This document shows positions 6,868 through 14,532 of a stretch of DNA of 20,498 nt, one piece after another (position 1 is the stretch's first letter; each line of letters begins with the position of its first letter). The position numbers and the translations under genes are program-made. The notes under the pieces were generated by a model. The model worked only from the letters and a program-made list of their open reading frames with translations, was not told the origin of the DNA and ran no database searches. The DNA is from Actinomycetes bacterium (GTDB lineage Bacteria > Actinomycetota > Acidimicrobiia > Acidimicrobiales > Acidimicrobiaceae): positions 1 to 20,498 of the forward strand of contig JAKBGL010000008.1 of assembly GCA_021833085.1 (NCBI GenBank), written 5' to 3'.

Positions 6868-7598
6868 GTAGCGTCGATAACACTTTAAGCGTTGTCCTGG
6901 TATATCCAGACCTTTTGGGAACCTATGGGGACTCCGGTAATGCGTTGATCCTAAAGAGGAGAGCGGAGTTTCAAGGAGTAAAAAGTGAGGTTATAAGTGT
7001 CGCTTCGGACGAGAAGCTACCGAAACAGGGAGACATCTACTTGCTTGGTGGGGGTGAAGATGGGCCGCAGAACTATGCACGAGACCTGCTTGGAAACGAT
7101 GGAGGTTTAGAGAGCGCGATCGATAATGGGGCAGTCGTATTTGCGGTGTGTGCTGGATTTCAAATTATAGGGGACTACTACGTAGACTCCAAAGGTGAGG
7201 CTCAGCTAGGATTGGGCTTGGTCTCGGCGAAGACGACTCGCCTGCCGAACAAAAGGGCTGTGGGAGAGTTGGCGTCCAAGCCCCTCATACCGATGGAACA
7301 GGAGTTTCTTTCAGGTTTCGAAAACCATGGTTCAGGAACAGAGCTGTCAGGAGATACGAAGCCCTTAGGACGTGTGGTCTTTGGTATTGGTAATTCAGAT
7401 GGTGGCCTGTACGAGGGAGCGGTAAGGGGCAAGGTGATCTGTACCTATATGCACGGTCCTGCGTTGGCTCGCAACCCGTCTCTAGCGGACGTTTTGCTGC
7501 ATGAGGCGACTGGTCTGAATCCTTTAGGTCCACACCCAATCGATGACATGCAGAGACGGCTCCTTGCTGAGAGACTAAGCAAGGTAGTGAAAAACTAG
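6864..7598 (+). CDS. gatD: GatD: lipid II isoglutaminyl synthase, glutamine amidotransferase subunit
   Basis: A 244-residue class I glutamine amidotransferase of the CobB/CobQ-like type. The nucleophile Cys96 sits in VVFAVCAGFQIIG and the partner His197 in CTYMHGPALARNP; the LGGGEDGPQ segment (61-69) is the GatD oxyanion/glutamine-binding region. GatD releases ammonia from glutamine and passes it to MurT, which carries the third member of the catalytic triad. The GTG start overlaps the murT stop, giving translational coupling and equal dosage of the two subunits. Length and motifs are ordinary for the family. It converges on the aconitase gene 59 bases downstream. Confidence 0.95.
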   Translation: MSSVDNTLSVVLVYPDLLGTYGDSGNALILKRRAEFQGVKSEVISVASDEKLPKQGDIYLLGGGEDGPQNYARDLLGNDGGLESAIDNGAVVFAVCAGFQIIGDYYVDSKGEAQLGLGLVSAKTTRLPNKRAVGELASKPLIPMEQEFLSGFENHGSGTELSGDTKPLGRVVFGIGNSDGGLYEGAVRGKVICTYMHGPALARNPSLADVLLHEATGLNPLGPHPIDDMQRRLLAERLSKVVKN

Positions 7599-7657
7599 CG
7601 TCCAATCTGATCGCCTGTTTCCATGAAACGGCATCTTTAGTGCAACTTTACGTGCCA

Positions 7658-9922
7658 CTACTGAGCCCGAAGGGCCTTGATGACATTTAGTGCGCTTCCT
7701 GCTCTAAACCATTCGAGATGCTTCTCATTTAACGTGTGATTAGTGAGGAACTCTTCGACAGTGCCGTCTTTATGATGTATTACGCATCGGACGGGCCTCC
7801 CTGGAGCAAGATGAGTGAGATCCAAAATATCGATACTGTCTTGAACTTGGATGTGGTTGTATGTCGAAGAGTCTTGGAATGTCAAGGGTAAGACGCCTTG
7901 CTTTTTCAAGTTGGTCTCATGAATCCTCGCAAAAGACCGTGCGATGATCGCTTTTGCGCCCATAAACCTAGGTTCAAGCGCTGCATGTTCCCTGGACGAA
8001 CCTTCCCCATAGTTCTCATCTCCGATCGCAACCCACGATACTTTAGCGTCTTTATAGTGTTGGGCAATCTCTGGAAGTGATTCTTCGGTGTCGTGGATTG
8101 TGCAGAATCCAAATCCAGGTCGTTCGCTAAATGCGTTGTTTACTGAAAGGAATAGGTTCTTAGAGATGTTCTCTAGATGGCCGCGATATCTAAGCCAAGG
8201 GCCAGCCGCAGATATGTGGTCAGTAGTGCACTTTCCAACTGCTTTCATGAGTACCGGGAGGTTCAAGAAGTCCTCTCCGTTCCACTGATCGAATGGAACC
8301 AGCGACTGGAGCCGCTCGGAGGCGGGCGCTATGGTGACGGAAATGGGCGAGCGACTCTCCGGTGGTGTCACAAATCCCGACTCTTCTTTCTCAAATCCCG
8401 CTTTTGGAAGTTCATCTCCAATCGGAGGCTCTAGGTGCACTCCGTCAACACTATCCGTTAGAGGGTTGAAGTCCAAAGTACCACTTAGCGCGTATGCTAT
8501 AACCGTCTCAGGAGAGGCTATAAAGGCTAGTGTCGAGGAGAATCCGTCGTTACGCTTGGGAAAATTCCTGTTGTACGAGGTGAGTATAGAGTTGGGTTGA
8601 CCCTCTTTTACGTCGCTTCGTCTCCACTGACCGATACAGGGTCCACAAGCGTTGGCTAAGACTATTGCTCCGATCTCTTCAAGCGGACCTAAGAGGCCGT
8701 CCCGCTCGACCGTTCTCCGTACTCTTTCAGAGCCAGGGGTGATAAGTAGAGGTACCTTTGCTTTGAGCCCTTTTCTAACCGCTTGCCGAGCCACGTGTGC
8801 GGCTCTGGCTATGTCCTGATAAGAGGAGTTGGTACACGAACCAACGAGGCAGTAAGAAAGTGTAGTGGGCCAGCCCATCTCCTTTGCTTCGGCGCCGACC
8901 CGAGATACACTGCGACCTAAGTCCGGTGTGTGCGGTCCAACGATATGTGGTTCTAAGGCGTCGAGGTTGATCTCGATAACTTTGTCGAAGTACCGTTTTG
9001 GGTCTTCTTCTACTTCAGGATCACTAGTGAGAAACTCGGAGTATGTTGTTGCTAAAGCGGCGACTTCTGCGCGGTCCGTTTTCTTGAGATACTCTGCGCT
9101 GTGGCTGTCGAATGGAAACAGAGAACAGGTGGCTCCAATCTCAGCCCCCATGTTGCAGATCGTTGCCTTCCCTGTCGCCGATATGGAACGCGCTCCTTCT
9201 CCGAAGTACTCTATGACGGATCCGGTACCTCCTTTCACCGTTAAGAGTTCGGCTACCTTTAAGATGATGTCTTTCGGAGCTGTCCAACCGTTCAATTTAC
9301 CTGTGAGTTTGACTCCGATGATCTTTGGTACTTTGAGGTCAAATGTGTCTCCTACCATTACGTCTACTGCGTCGGCTCCACCTACACCGATAGCCACCAT
9401 GGCTAATCCGCCGGCATTAGGGGTGTGCGAGTCTGTGCCAATTATCATTCCGCCTGGGAACGCGTACTGTTCAAGTACTACTTGATGGATGATTCCTGAC
9501 CCAGGCTGCCAAAATCCAATATTGTAGCGGGCTGACACCGACTTTAGAAAGTCATATACCTCTTTGTTTGATATCTCTGCATCTTCAAGATCTGGAGCGG
9601 CTCCTAGCTGTGCTGTGATTAGATGATCACAGTGTACAGACGATGGAACTTGCACTTCATCTAGTCCTGCAGTCATGAACTGCAAAAGGGCCATCTGAGC
9701 TGTTGCGTCTTGCATGGCAACGCGATCTGGCCTGAACTGAGCGTATGAAACGCCCCTTTCATATGCCTGATTTCTAGGGTCGTCGAGATGTGCGAAAAGA
9801 ACCTTTTCTGCTAAAGTCACTGGACGGCTCAGACGTTCTCTGGCCAAAGCAGTAGTTTCTTGGAACTTGTCATAGAGTCTTTGGATCGAGTCGATGGGGG
9901 TTGTTGAAGATGCTCGCGTCAT
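7658..9922 (-). CDS. acn: Aconitate hydratase, mitochondrial-type
   Basis: A 754-residue aconitase converting citrate to isocitrate through cis-aconitate in the TCA cycle. The [4Fe-4S] ligands are C363 (VGSCTNSSYQD), C426 and C429 (ANACGPCIGQW). GTDSHTPNAGG (162-172) is the substrate-binding DSH motif, and GDENYGEGSSREHAALEPRF is in the C-terminal swivel domain. Length of about 750 and the absence of the long linker of the bacterial AcnA/IRP1 type place it with mitochondrial-type aconitases. The ATG at 9920-9922 has AAGGAGAG in front of it. It is divergent from a GntR regulator with only a 30-60 base control region in common, so control by that regulator is likely. No other TCA gene is nearby. 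Confidence 0.97.
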   Translation of the reverse strand: MTRASSTTPIDSIQRLYDKFQETTALARERLSRPVTLAEKVLFAHLDDPRNQAYERGVSYAQFRPDRVAMQDATAQMALLQFMTAGLDEVQVPSSVHCDHLITAQLGAAPDLEDAEISNKEVYDFLKSVSARYNIGFWQPGSGIIHQVVLEQYAFPGGMIIGTDSHTPNAGGLAMVAIGVGGADAVDVMVGDTFDLKVPKIIGVKLTGKLNGWTAPKDIILKVAELLTVKGGTGSVIEYFGEGARSISATGKATICNMGAEIGATCSLFPFDSHSAEYLKKTDRAEVAALATTYSEFLTSDPEVEEDPKRYFDKVIEINLDALEPHIVGPHTPDLGRSVSRVGAEAKEMGWPTTLSYCLVGSCTNSSYQDIARAAHVARQAVRKGLKAKVPLLITPGSERVRRTVERDGLLGPLEEIGAIVLANACGPCIGQWRRSDVKEGQPNSILTSYNRNFPKRNDGFSSTLAFIASPETVIAYALSGTLDFNPLTDSVDGVHLEPPIGDELPKAGFEKEESGFVTPPESRSPISVTIAPASERLQSLVPFDQWNGEDFLNLPVLMKAVGKCTTDHISAAGPWLRYRGHLENISKNLFLSVNNAFSERPGFGFCTIHDTEESLPEIAQHYKDAKVSWVAIGDENYGEGSSREHAALEPRFMGAKAIIARSFARIHETNLKKQGVLPLTFQDSSTYNHIQVQDSIDILDLTHLAPGRPVRCVIHHKDGTVEEFLTNHTLNEKHLEWFRAGSALNVIKALRAQ

Positions 9923-10724
9923 ATATCTCTCTCCTTCAAATCTACGTTATAATACAAGTATAAGACATGTACGGCTGCCACGCTATCTCCAGATTGCTCA
10001 AGACATAAAAGTCTCAATTGAGAATGAGACCTTCGTAAAAGGTCAGCTCCTTCCCTCGGAGGCCGCCCTCTCTAAAACTTATGACGTTTCTCGAGTGACT
10101 GTTAGGAAAGCTCTAGATGTACTTAGGGACGGTAACCTTGTAGAACCTCGACACGGCAGTGGTTGGTTAGTTAAGCCTTCTCCCGTCCCGCAGTCACTTG
10201 GTACCTTTATGACCCTTGAAGAACAGTTGGAGAACGTGGGAGTTGCACCGATGCGAAAGGTGTTGTCTTCAAGGCGCATTCTTGCCTCGGGTCGACAGGA
10301 AGAGGTTTTAGGACCTATAGAGCTTCTTGAAGTAGAACGTCTCAACTTTGCAGACGGGATCCCTTTTGCCAGGATAACAGTGTGGCTTAGTATCGAACTT
10401 GCAAAAAAGTTTTCTATAAGTGATCTCGAAGAGAAGTCGTTTTATAAACTCCTAAGAGACTCTGGGGCGCTGCCTCGGCCGCTAGCCTCGGCTATTCAAA
10501 CTATTGCGGCTGCTTTGATAGGGGAGTCAGATGCAGCACTGCTTCAGGTTCCCCAGGGTTCCCCTGCCCTTAGGTGTGAAAGAACTACATTTGATACCCT
10601 TGGTTACCCCATACTGCTGTCGGAGTTTATATTTCCAGGCTCAAGAACGGAGTTTGTCTCTGAGATGACATCTACTGAAGGTTTTGTCCTGCCGTCTTCT
10701 GGCCTTCGCCTCATTAGGAAGTAA
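9894..10724 (+). CDS. GntR-family (HutC/UTRA) transcriptional regulator
   Basis: The protein has an N-terminal winged helix (PRYLQIAQDIKVSIENETF, then GQLLPSEAALSKTYDVSR, then VTVRKALDVLRDGNLVEPRH) and a C-terminal UTRA ligand domain (EEVLGPIELLEVERL to LLSEFIFPGS), the HutC/FadR-like architecture that senses small metabolites. The only standard start in frame before the helix-turn-helix is ATG 9894, inside the divergent aconitase gene. The perfect TATAAT at 9948-9953 lies downstream of that ATG, so transcripts from it could not use it. The domain itself would begin near 9969-9975 (GTA CGG CTG CCA CGC). A non-standard start (CTG 9975 or ATA 9960, the latter at the predicted transcript start) is possible. 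Next to aconitase it probably controls that gene and itself; the effector may be a carboxylic acid, which is inference. Confidence 0.9.
   Translation: MGVVEDARVIYLSPSNLRYNTSIRHVRLPRYLQIAQDIKVSIENETFVKGQLLPSEAALSKTYDVSRVTVRKALDVLRDGNLVEPRHGSGWLVKPSPVPQSLGTFMTLEEQLENVGVAPMRKVLSSRRILASGRQEEVLGPIELLEVERLNFADGIPFARITVWLSIELAKKFSISDLEEKSFYKLLRDSGALPRPLASAIQTIAAALIGESDAALLQVPQGSPALRCERTTFDTLGYPILLSEFIFPGSRTEFVSEMTSTEGFVLPSSGLRLIRK
9948..9954. promoter_or_regulatory. Shared divergent -10 boxes of gntR and aconitase
   Basis: TATAAT (9948-9953, plus) and TATTAT (9949-9954, minus) overlap in the same seven base pairs. The minus box would give a leader of about 20 bases with a good ribosome site for aconitase. 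The plus box would start the gntR transcript near 9960. No good -35 is seen for either. Confidence 0.5.
9953..9971. promoter_or_regulatory. Candidate GntR operator
   Basis: TACAAGT (9953-9959) and ACATGTA (9965-9971) are near-perfect inverted arms with one mismatched pair position, separated by five bases. The element abuts the shared -10 region, where a bound GntR dimer would block both promoters. Confidence 0.45.
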
Positions 10725-10750
10725 AAAGAGACTATCCAAAGCTTAGTGAG

Positions 10751-11692
10751 TTAATTGGTGCCAAAACTCCTTGAAGACCCGAAGTAAGGCGGCCAAATTG
10801 GCTTCTTTTTCCTTTTTGGTACACTTGCGCTGCGCTCCCACTCAGCTATCCAGCTCATACGATCCTTTGGAGCTAAGGCGAAGTCGGGTTGCTGATGCTT
10901 TGTGACCTGGGCATGCCAGTAGTCGCTATGGACCTCTGACGCAAGGGTGGCCACCTCGACCTCGACTGATGCCGTCAGCTCCCTCGCATCTTTTTGATCT
11001 GGACTGATAGGTCGACCAAAAACTATTCGAGTTTTGCCAGGTTTTAGAGTCTGTGACCTTTTCCCAAGGATTTCATAGGTGCCTTCCAAAAAGATTGGTA
11101 CGATCGGTATACCAGTTTTTATGGCTAATTGAGCCACCCCGCCTTTGAAGTTCTGACCTAGCCCATCTGGCGTTCTTCCTCCTTCAGGAAAAATAAGTAG
11201 ACTCCATCCTTCACTTATTAGTTGGGTAGAGATCTCTGCAGAACGCCGATTAACCTTGGTTCTCTCGATTGGGATTGCGCCCAAGATTCCTGACCAAAGA
11301 TACGCCTTCCATCTTCGATCGAAGAAGTAGTCTGCTCCTGCTGCTACTACGCATCTATGACGGAAGTGTTCGGGTAGGTTCGAAAGAACTAATGGAGTAT
11401 CGAGGTGACTTGCATGATTGCTCGCGAAGATCACTGGTCCGGAGACTCCCTTGAGCCGATCTACTCCATACACTTTTGGTGAGGCTATAACCTTCGTTGC
11501 AGGACGAACGACGTTGTCTATGAGTATGGCTCGAATTAATCGCACTGCATATGTTCGTGCCCATGAGGTATCGAACGACGTTCCCAATGGATCTTTAAAC
11601 CTCGAAACCTCCAAAGTCCCCGGTATCTGCGCTTTGGAGTATGGGAAACCAGGTTTTACTTTGCCCACTTTCAATGATCCTATCAACTTCAC
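10751..11692 (-). CDS. 1-acyl-sn-glycerol-3-phosphate acyltransferase-like protein (PlsC family)
   Basis: A 313-residue acyltransferase. The catalytic HX4D box is NHASHLD (His93, Asp98), and the phosphate/glycerol-binding block is FPEGGRTPDG (168-177). GAIPIERTKVNRRSAE (about 139-154) fits block II, and IPIVPIFLEGTYEI (195-208) block IV. PlsC enzymes add a fatty acid to the sn-2 position of lysophosphatidate at the inner membrane face. I start it at GTG 11690-11692, which overlaps the LarA-like stop by one base and has GGAGG seven bases upstream; the open frame runs on to 11893 but that part merely overlaps the LarA gene. It has an N-terminal extension of about 70 residues and a basic tail (KRKKKP). 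As last gene of the acyl-reductase operon it probably acts on a special acyl chain or backbone rather than only on bulk phospholipid. Confidence 0.93.
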   Translation of the reverse strand: MKLIGSLKVGKVKPGFPYSKAQIPGTLEVSRFKDPLGTSFDTSWARTYAVRLIRAILIDNVVRPATKVIASPKVYGVDRLKGVSGPVIFASNHASHLDTPLVLSNLPEHFRHRCVVAAGADYFFDRRWKAYLWSGILGAIPIERTKVNRRSAEISTQLISEGWSLLIFPEGGRTPDGLGQNFKGGVAQLAIKTGIPIVPIFLEGTYEILGKRSQTLKPGKTRIVFGRPISPDQKDARELTASVEVEVATLASEVHSDYWHAQVTKHQQPDFALAPKDRMSWIAEWERSASVPKRKKKPIWPPYFGSSRSFGTN

Positions 11693-13281
11693 TATATGAC
11701 CTCCGCCATTACCAAAGGTGGTGAGTGTAGATGTGTAATAGAAGGGTCGTCTCCGACTATTGACTTGGCCATCTCGATTGCGTCCATCATGGTCGAGGCT
11801 GGCTGAAACCCCAACCTTCTTGTGGCCTTGGGATCTCCGCCGAGAACTATCACGCCACCAAGGTGATCTAGGGCGTGAGCACCCCAGTACCACATGTAAA
11901 ACGGGTGGACACCATGGTACGCATTTCCGTTGCGATAAAGATGTATGTACCAGGGATCAGTAGCAAAACTCTCTTCGAACCTGGACTCTATCTCAGCTGG
12001 GTTGGTGGTTTCGGTAAGGACTTGCTCGTAGAAGTCGATGTAGGAGGGATGGAAAGCCGGATCGAACTCAGCCTTATTTGGGTGAGAGATTATTACTACT
12101 CCACCTTCTCTAACGAGGGGTTTGCCGACATACATATTGAAGAAGTATCCGAGCGCTAAACAGTAAACCAAGATAGGGTTCATGATAGAGTTGACGTTGT
12201 ATGGACCTACAAACGGTAGTCCCATAGTTAAGATGTCCGTCTGTCCTTCAACGGTCACTAGCTGTTGCGAGAAGACCTTATTTAAAGTTCTGGCATGCAC
12301 TGCTTCAACTTCACCGGCAGTTATGCCCGTTAGCTTGTAAGGCGATCGAATTTTGTGCATTATATCTCTGCTGAGCCAATCCGGTGACGCTTGTAAGGAC
12401 TTTGAAGAGGCGATAAACGCTGATCTATCTTTTAGCGTCCACTCCCACTCACGTTTTGAAAGAAAGTCAAATAGTTTTGGAAAAGTGTCGGTGTTGAGGG
12501 TAGTTTCGATCTGAAATATCTTGACACCTTGTGCCGCTATATGGCGTCCCATGCGCCAGTTTGAAGAATGTAACTCAGAGTGATGCATGTCCATAAATGA
12601 ACGCGAGTGAACCATTGTTTTGACGTTGTGATGGTGTCGAATGGATCGGTAAGAGGCGAGACCAGTGGCTACCGATTTGTGACCCCCATCCATCGAAACC
12701 AAGTTTATGTTAACATATATCAAGAGGTCGGCTTCTGCGGCCAACTTGTTAATCTCGACGACCTCACCTTGGTCGGTTGTTCCAAGATCTACGAGGTTCG
12801 AGGGGTCCTCAGCGTCGTGTTGTAGAAGTCGCTTTCGCGGAGTGAATGCATCATAAACACGTGAGCCTAAGGCGTGGCGGAGTTCGCCTTCGGTCATCCG
12901 TCGATGCAGGGCAAGTGCAGCTACTAGATAGACGTCGTCTACACCTGCTGCGGCAGCCTTCTCAAGAACGGCTTCGATAACGAGTTGACGAACATCTGGT
13001 GCTTGCATCTGAGGAAGAGGAAGGGAGACATCGTCAAAGGCGATAACGAGTGTCATGCCCTTTTTAAAGAGAGTCGAGAGGGGCTGAGACGTACCAACTG
13101 GGTTCTCCAATGCATCTTCTATTGCCCCACGTGGATCCACAAGAGGCTCTTGAGGCTCTGGTGGATAGAGTATTCTCGTACCTTTGGGGAACTTCTCTAG
13201 CCGATAGGAGCTACCGTGCCACAACAAAGTCGGAGGAGTCGATCGATCTACCTCGAGTACAAATCCTGGCCTAGAGGTCAT
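11692..13281 (-). CDS. LarA-like protein (lactate racemase / nickel-pincer fold), atypical active site
   Basis: A 529-residue protein with the LarA N-terminal domain. Recognisable parts are IAFDDVSLPLPQMQAPDVR (80-98), the VAALALHRRMTEGELRHALG stretch with His126, and SMDGGHKSVATGLASYRSI (196-214) followed by HHHN. LarA proteins bind a nickel pincer nucleotide on a lysine and interconvert alpha-hydroxy-acid stereoisomers. The distances His126-Lys202 (76) and Lys202-His218 (16) equal those I recall for His108, Lys184 and His200 of the Lactobacillus enzyme, so cofactor attachment and nickel binding seem kept. The DHTRP motif reads DDVSLP (Arg to Leu), and the second catalytic His (His174) seems to be Ile or Asn. 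It is also about 100 residues longer than lactate racemase. No larB/C/E is in the window. AAAGGA precedes the ATG, and the gene overlaps the dehydrogenase end by 11 bases. Substrate unknown. Confidence 0.85.
   Translation of the reverse strand: MTSRPGFVLEVDRSTPPTLLWHGSSYRLEKFPKGTRILYPPEPQEPLVDPRGAIEDALENPVGTSQPLSTLFKKGMTLVIAFDDVSLPLPQMQAPDVRQLVIEAVLEKAAAAGVDDVYLVAALALHRRMTEGELRHALGSRVYDAFTPRKRLLQHDAEDPSNLVDLGTTDQGEVVEINKLAAEADLLIYVNINLVSMDGGHKSVATGLASYRSIRHHHNVKTMVHSRSFMDMHHSELHSSNWRMGRHIAAQGVKIFQIETTLNTDTFPKLFDFLSKREWEWTLKDRSAFIASSKSLQASPDWLSRDIMHKIRSPYKLTGITAGEVEAVHARTLNKVFSQQLVTVEGQTDILTMGLPFVGPYNVNSIMNPILVYCLALGYFFNMYVGKPLVREGGVVIISHPNKAEFDPAFHPSYIDFYEQVLTETTNPAEIESRFEESFATDPWYIHLYRNGNAYHGVHPFYMWYWGAHALDHLGGVIVLGGDPKATRRLGFQPASTMMDAIEMAKSIVGDDPSITHLHSPPLVMAEVI
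11700..11704 (-). promoter_or_regulatory. Ribosome binding site that fixes the PlsC-like start
   Basis: GGAGG on the minus strand lies seven bases before GTG 11692, inside the end of the LarA-like gene. It supports the short form of the acyltransferase and translational coupling with the upstream gene. Confidence 0.7.
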
Positions 13282-14527
13282 TGGTTCCTTTCGATGTCGA
13301 TTTTGCTTTTCGTAGGTCGAAGACTACCTTTATGGCGTCTTGTGAGCCAGAATGAGCGGCTTTTTCTAACGCTTGAGGGTAGTTCTCCAATGGAAATTTA
13401 TGGGTTATCAACCATCCGAGCTTCAGTTTCTCCATCGCTAGTAGAGCAAGGTCGAAGGTGCGAATCGATACCGTGTCTCCGGTGTCGATGTGAGAAACTT
13501 GTTTGCTAAGGTCAAGATGCTCGACGGATGTTTTTGGGAAGGACTCCGTTCCATAGGCGTATGTCCCTCTTAGGTTTATCTCGCGATGCCATAAAGGGGT
13601 AAGGTCGATGCCAGTGTAAGAAGGCATCCCAACGGCAACGACCTCGCCGCCTGGCTTGACTGACTTGATGGAGTTAGATAGTGATGCACTCGAACCTACA
13701 CAGTCAAACACGACGTCGTATCCGTTGGACAGCCAGTCTCCATTTTGAAAGGCTTTCGTGGTCCTGCGGGCGGATCTTCCTAATTCTTCTTGGCCAACTA
13801 GCTTATTGGCCCCAAGTTTTAGAGCGGACTCACGTTGGATTGGGTGTTTTGCCACTACTGCAAGGTTTACATGGGGATTGAGATACTTGATAGCAGCTAC
13901 CGTAAGGAGGCCAACTGTGCCGGCGCCCACCACTGCGACTACTGCGTGTTTTGGAACCTTAGTAGTTGCGGCCGCATGTAAAGCACATGCAAGCGGTTCG
14001 ACAAGTACGGCATCTTCGTCGCTGAGATGTTCGTCGATGGGCCAGAGTTGGGAACGATGTGCTACCAACTCTTGAGACCATCCACCGCCTGTGGAGCTAC
14101 AGTATCCGATCTGAATCCCTTGTTTTACGTCCCCGACGGTGACTGACTCGCATAGTTGTCCCTGACCAAGTGCACAGTATCGACATGGTTTACGACCTCT
14201 GGGTATGCAAGTGAGCGCCGCTTCTAACACTACTCGTGTCTTGGTCTCGCTTGTGACTCCTACAACCTCATGTCCTGGTGTAAATGGGAACGAGACCAAT
14301 GGTTCAAAGTATCTCGTCGCCGACGCTAAGACGGTTGCTAGATCGGATCCACAGATGCCACTTAGAAGTGGTTGTACTCTGAGCCAGTCAGAAGTCGGAA
14401 TTTTGGGAGGGTCCACCTCTTTCAGTGCTAACGGTCCCCATTGAAGAGATCTCTTTACTGATGCATCTGCCAGTATCTTTGCGCTGACCATCCGTCTTAG
14501 GTGTTTTTCTATGACTAGAGAACGCAT
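13271..14527 (-). CDS. Zinc-type medium-chain alcohol dehydrogenase
   Basis: A 418-residue MDR-superfamily oxidoreductase. Catalytic zinc residues are Cys59 (GICGSD), His86 with Glu87 (PGHEVVG) and Glu177 (LVEPLACA). Structural zinc cysteines are C107, C115, C118 and C126, with seven residues between the first two instead of the usual two. The Rossmann motif is VVGAGTVGLLTVAA (199-212). Family members oxidise alcohols or polyols, or reduce aldehydes, with NAD(P). The start at ATG 14527 has only a distant AAAGG; ATG 14491 is an alternative that would remove 12 residues. It begins five bases after the acyl-reductase stop and ends 11 bases inside the LarA-like gene. That position suggests it handles a product of the acyl reductase or the LarA-like substrate; neither is shown by the sequence. 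Confidence 0.93.
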   Translation of the reverse strand: MRSLVIEKHLRRMVSAKILADASVKRSLQWGPLALKEVDPPKIPTSDWLRVQPLLSGICGSDLATVLASATRYFEPLVSFPFTPGHEVVGVTSETKTRVVLEAALTCIPRGRKPCRYCALGQGQLCESVTVGDVKQGIQIGYCSSTGGGWSQELVAHRSQLWPIDEHLSDEDAVLVEPLACALHAAATTKVPKHAVVAVVGAGTVGLLTVAAIKYLNPHVNLAVVAKHPIQRESALKLGANKLVGQEELGRSARRTTKAFQNGDWLSNGYDVVFDCVGSSASLSNSIKSVKPGGEVVAVGMPSYTGIDLTPLWHREINLRGTYAYGTESFPKTSVEHLDLSKQVSHIDTGDTVSIRTFDLALLAMEKLKLGWLITHKFPLENYPQALEKAAHSGSQDAIKVVFDLRKAKSTSKGTNDL

Positions 14528-14532
14528 AATTT

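Noticed and set aside
7616..7630. GTTTC-CAT-GAAAC hairpin between gatD and aconitase as a two-way terminator
   Set aside because: The stem is short with a three-base loop and there is no T run on either strand; position alone is not enough.
8865..9485. A 206-codon open frame on the plus strand inside the aconitase gene
   Set aside because: It is fully antisense to a strongly conserved enzyme with all iron-sulfur residues, has no ribosome site and no family character; it is a by-product of codon use.
11693..11893. N-terminal extension of the PlsC-like protein from the long open frame
   Set aside because: This part lies wholly within the LarA-like gene in another frame, is low in family character, and a good ribosome site precedes GTG 11692.
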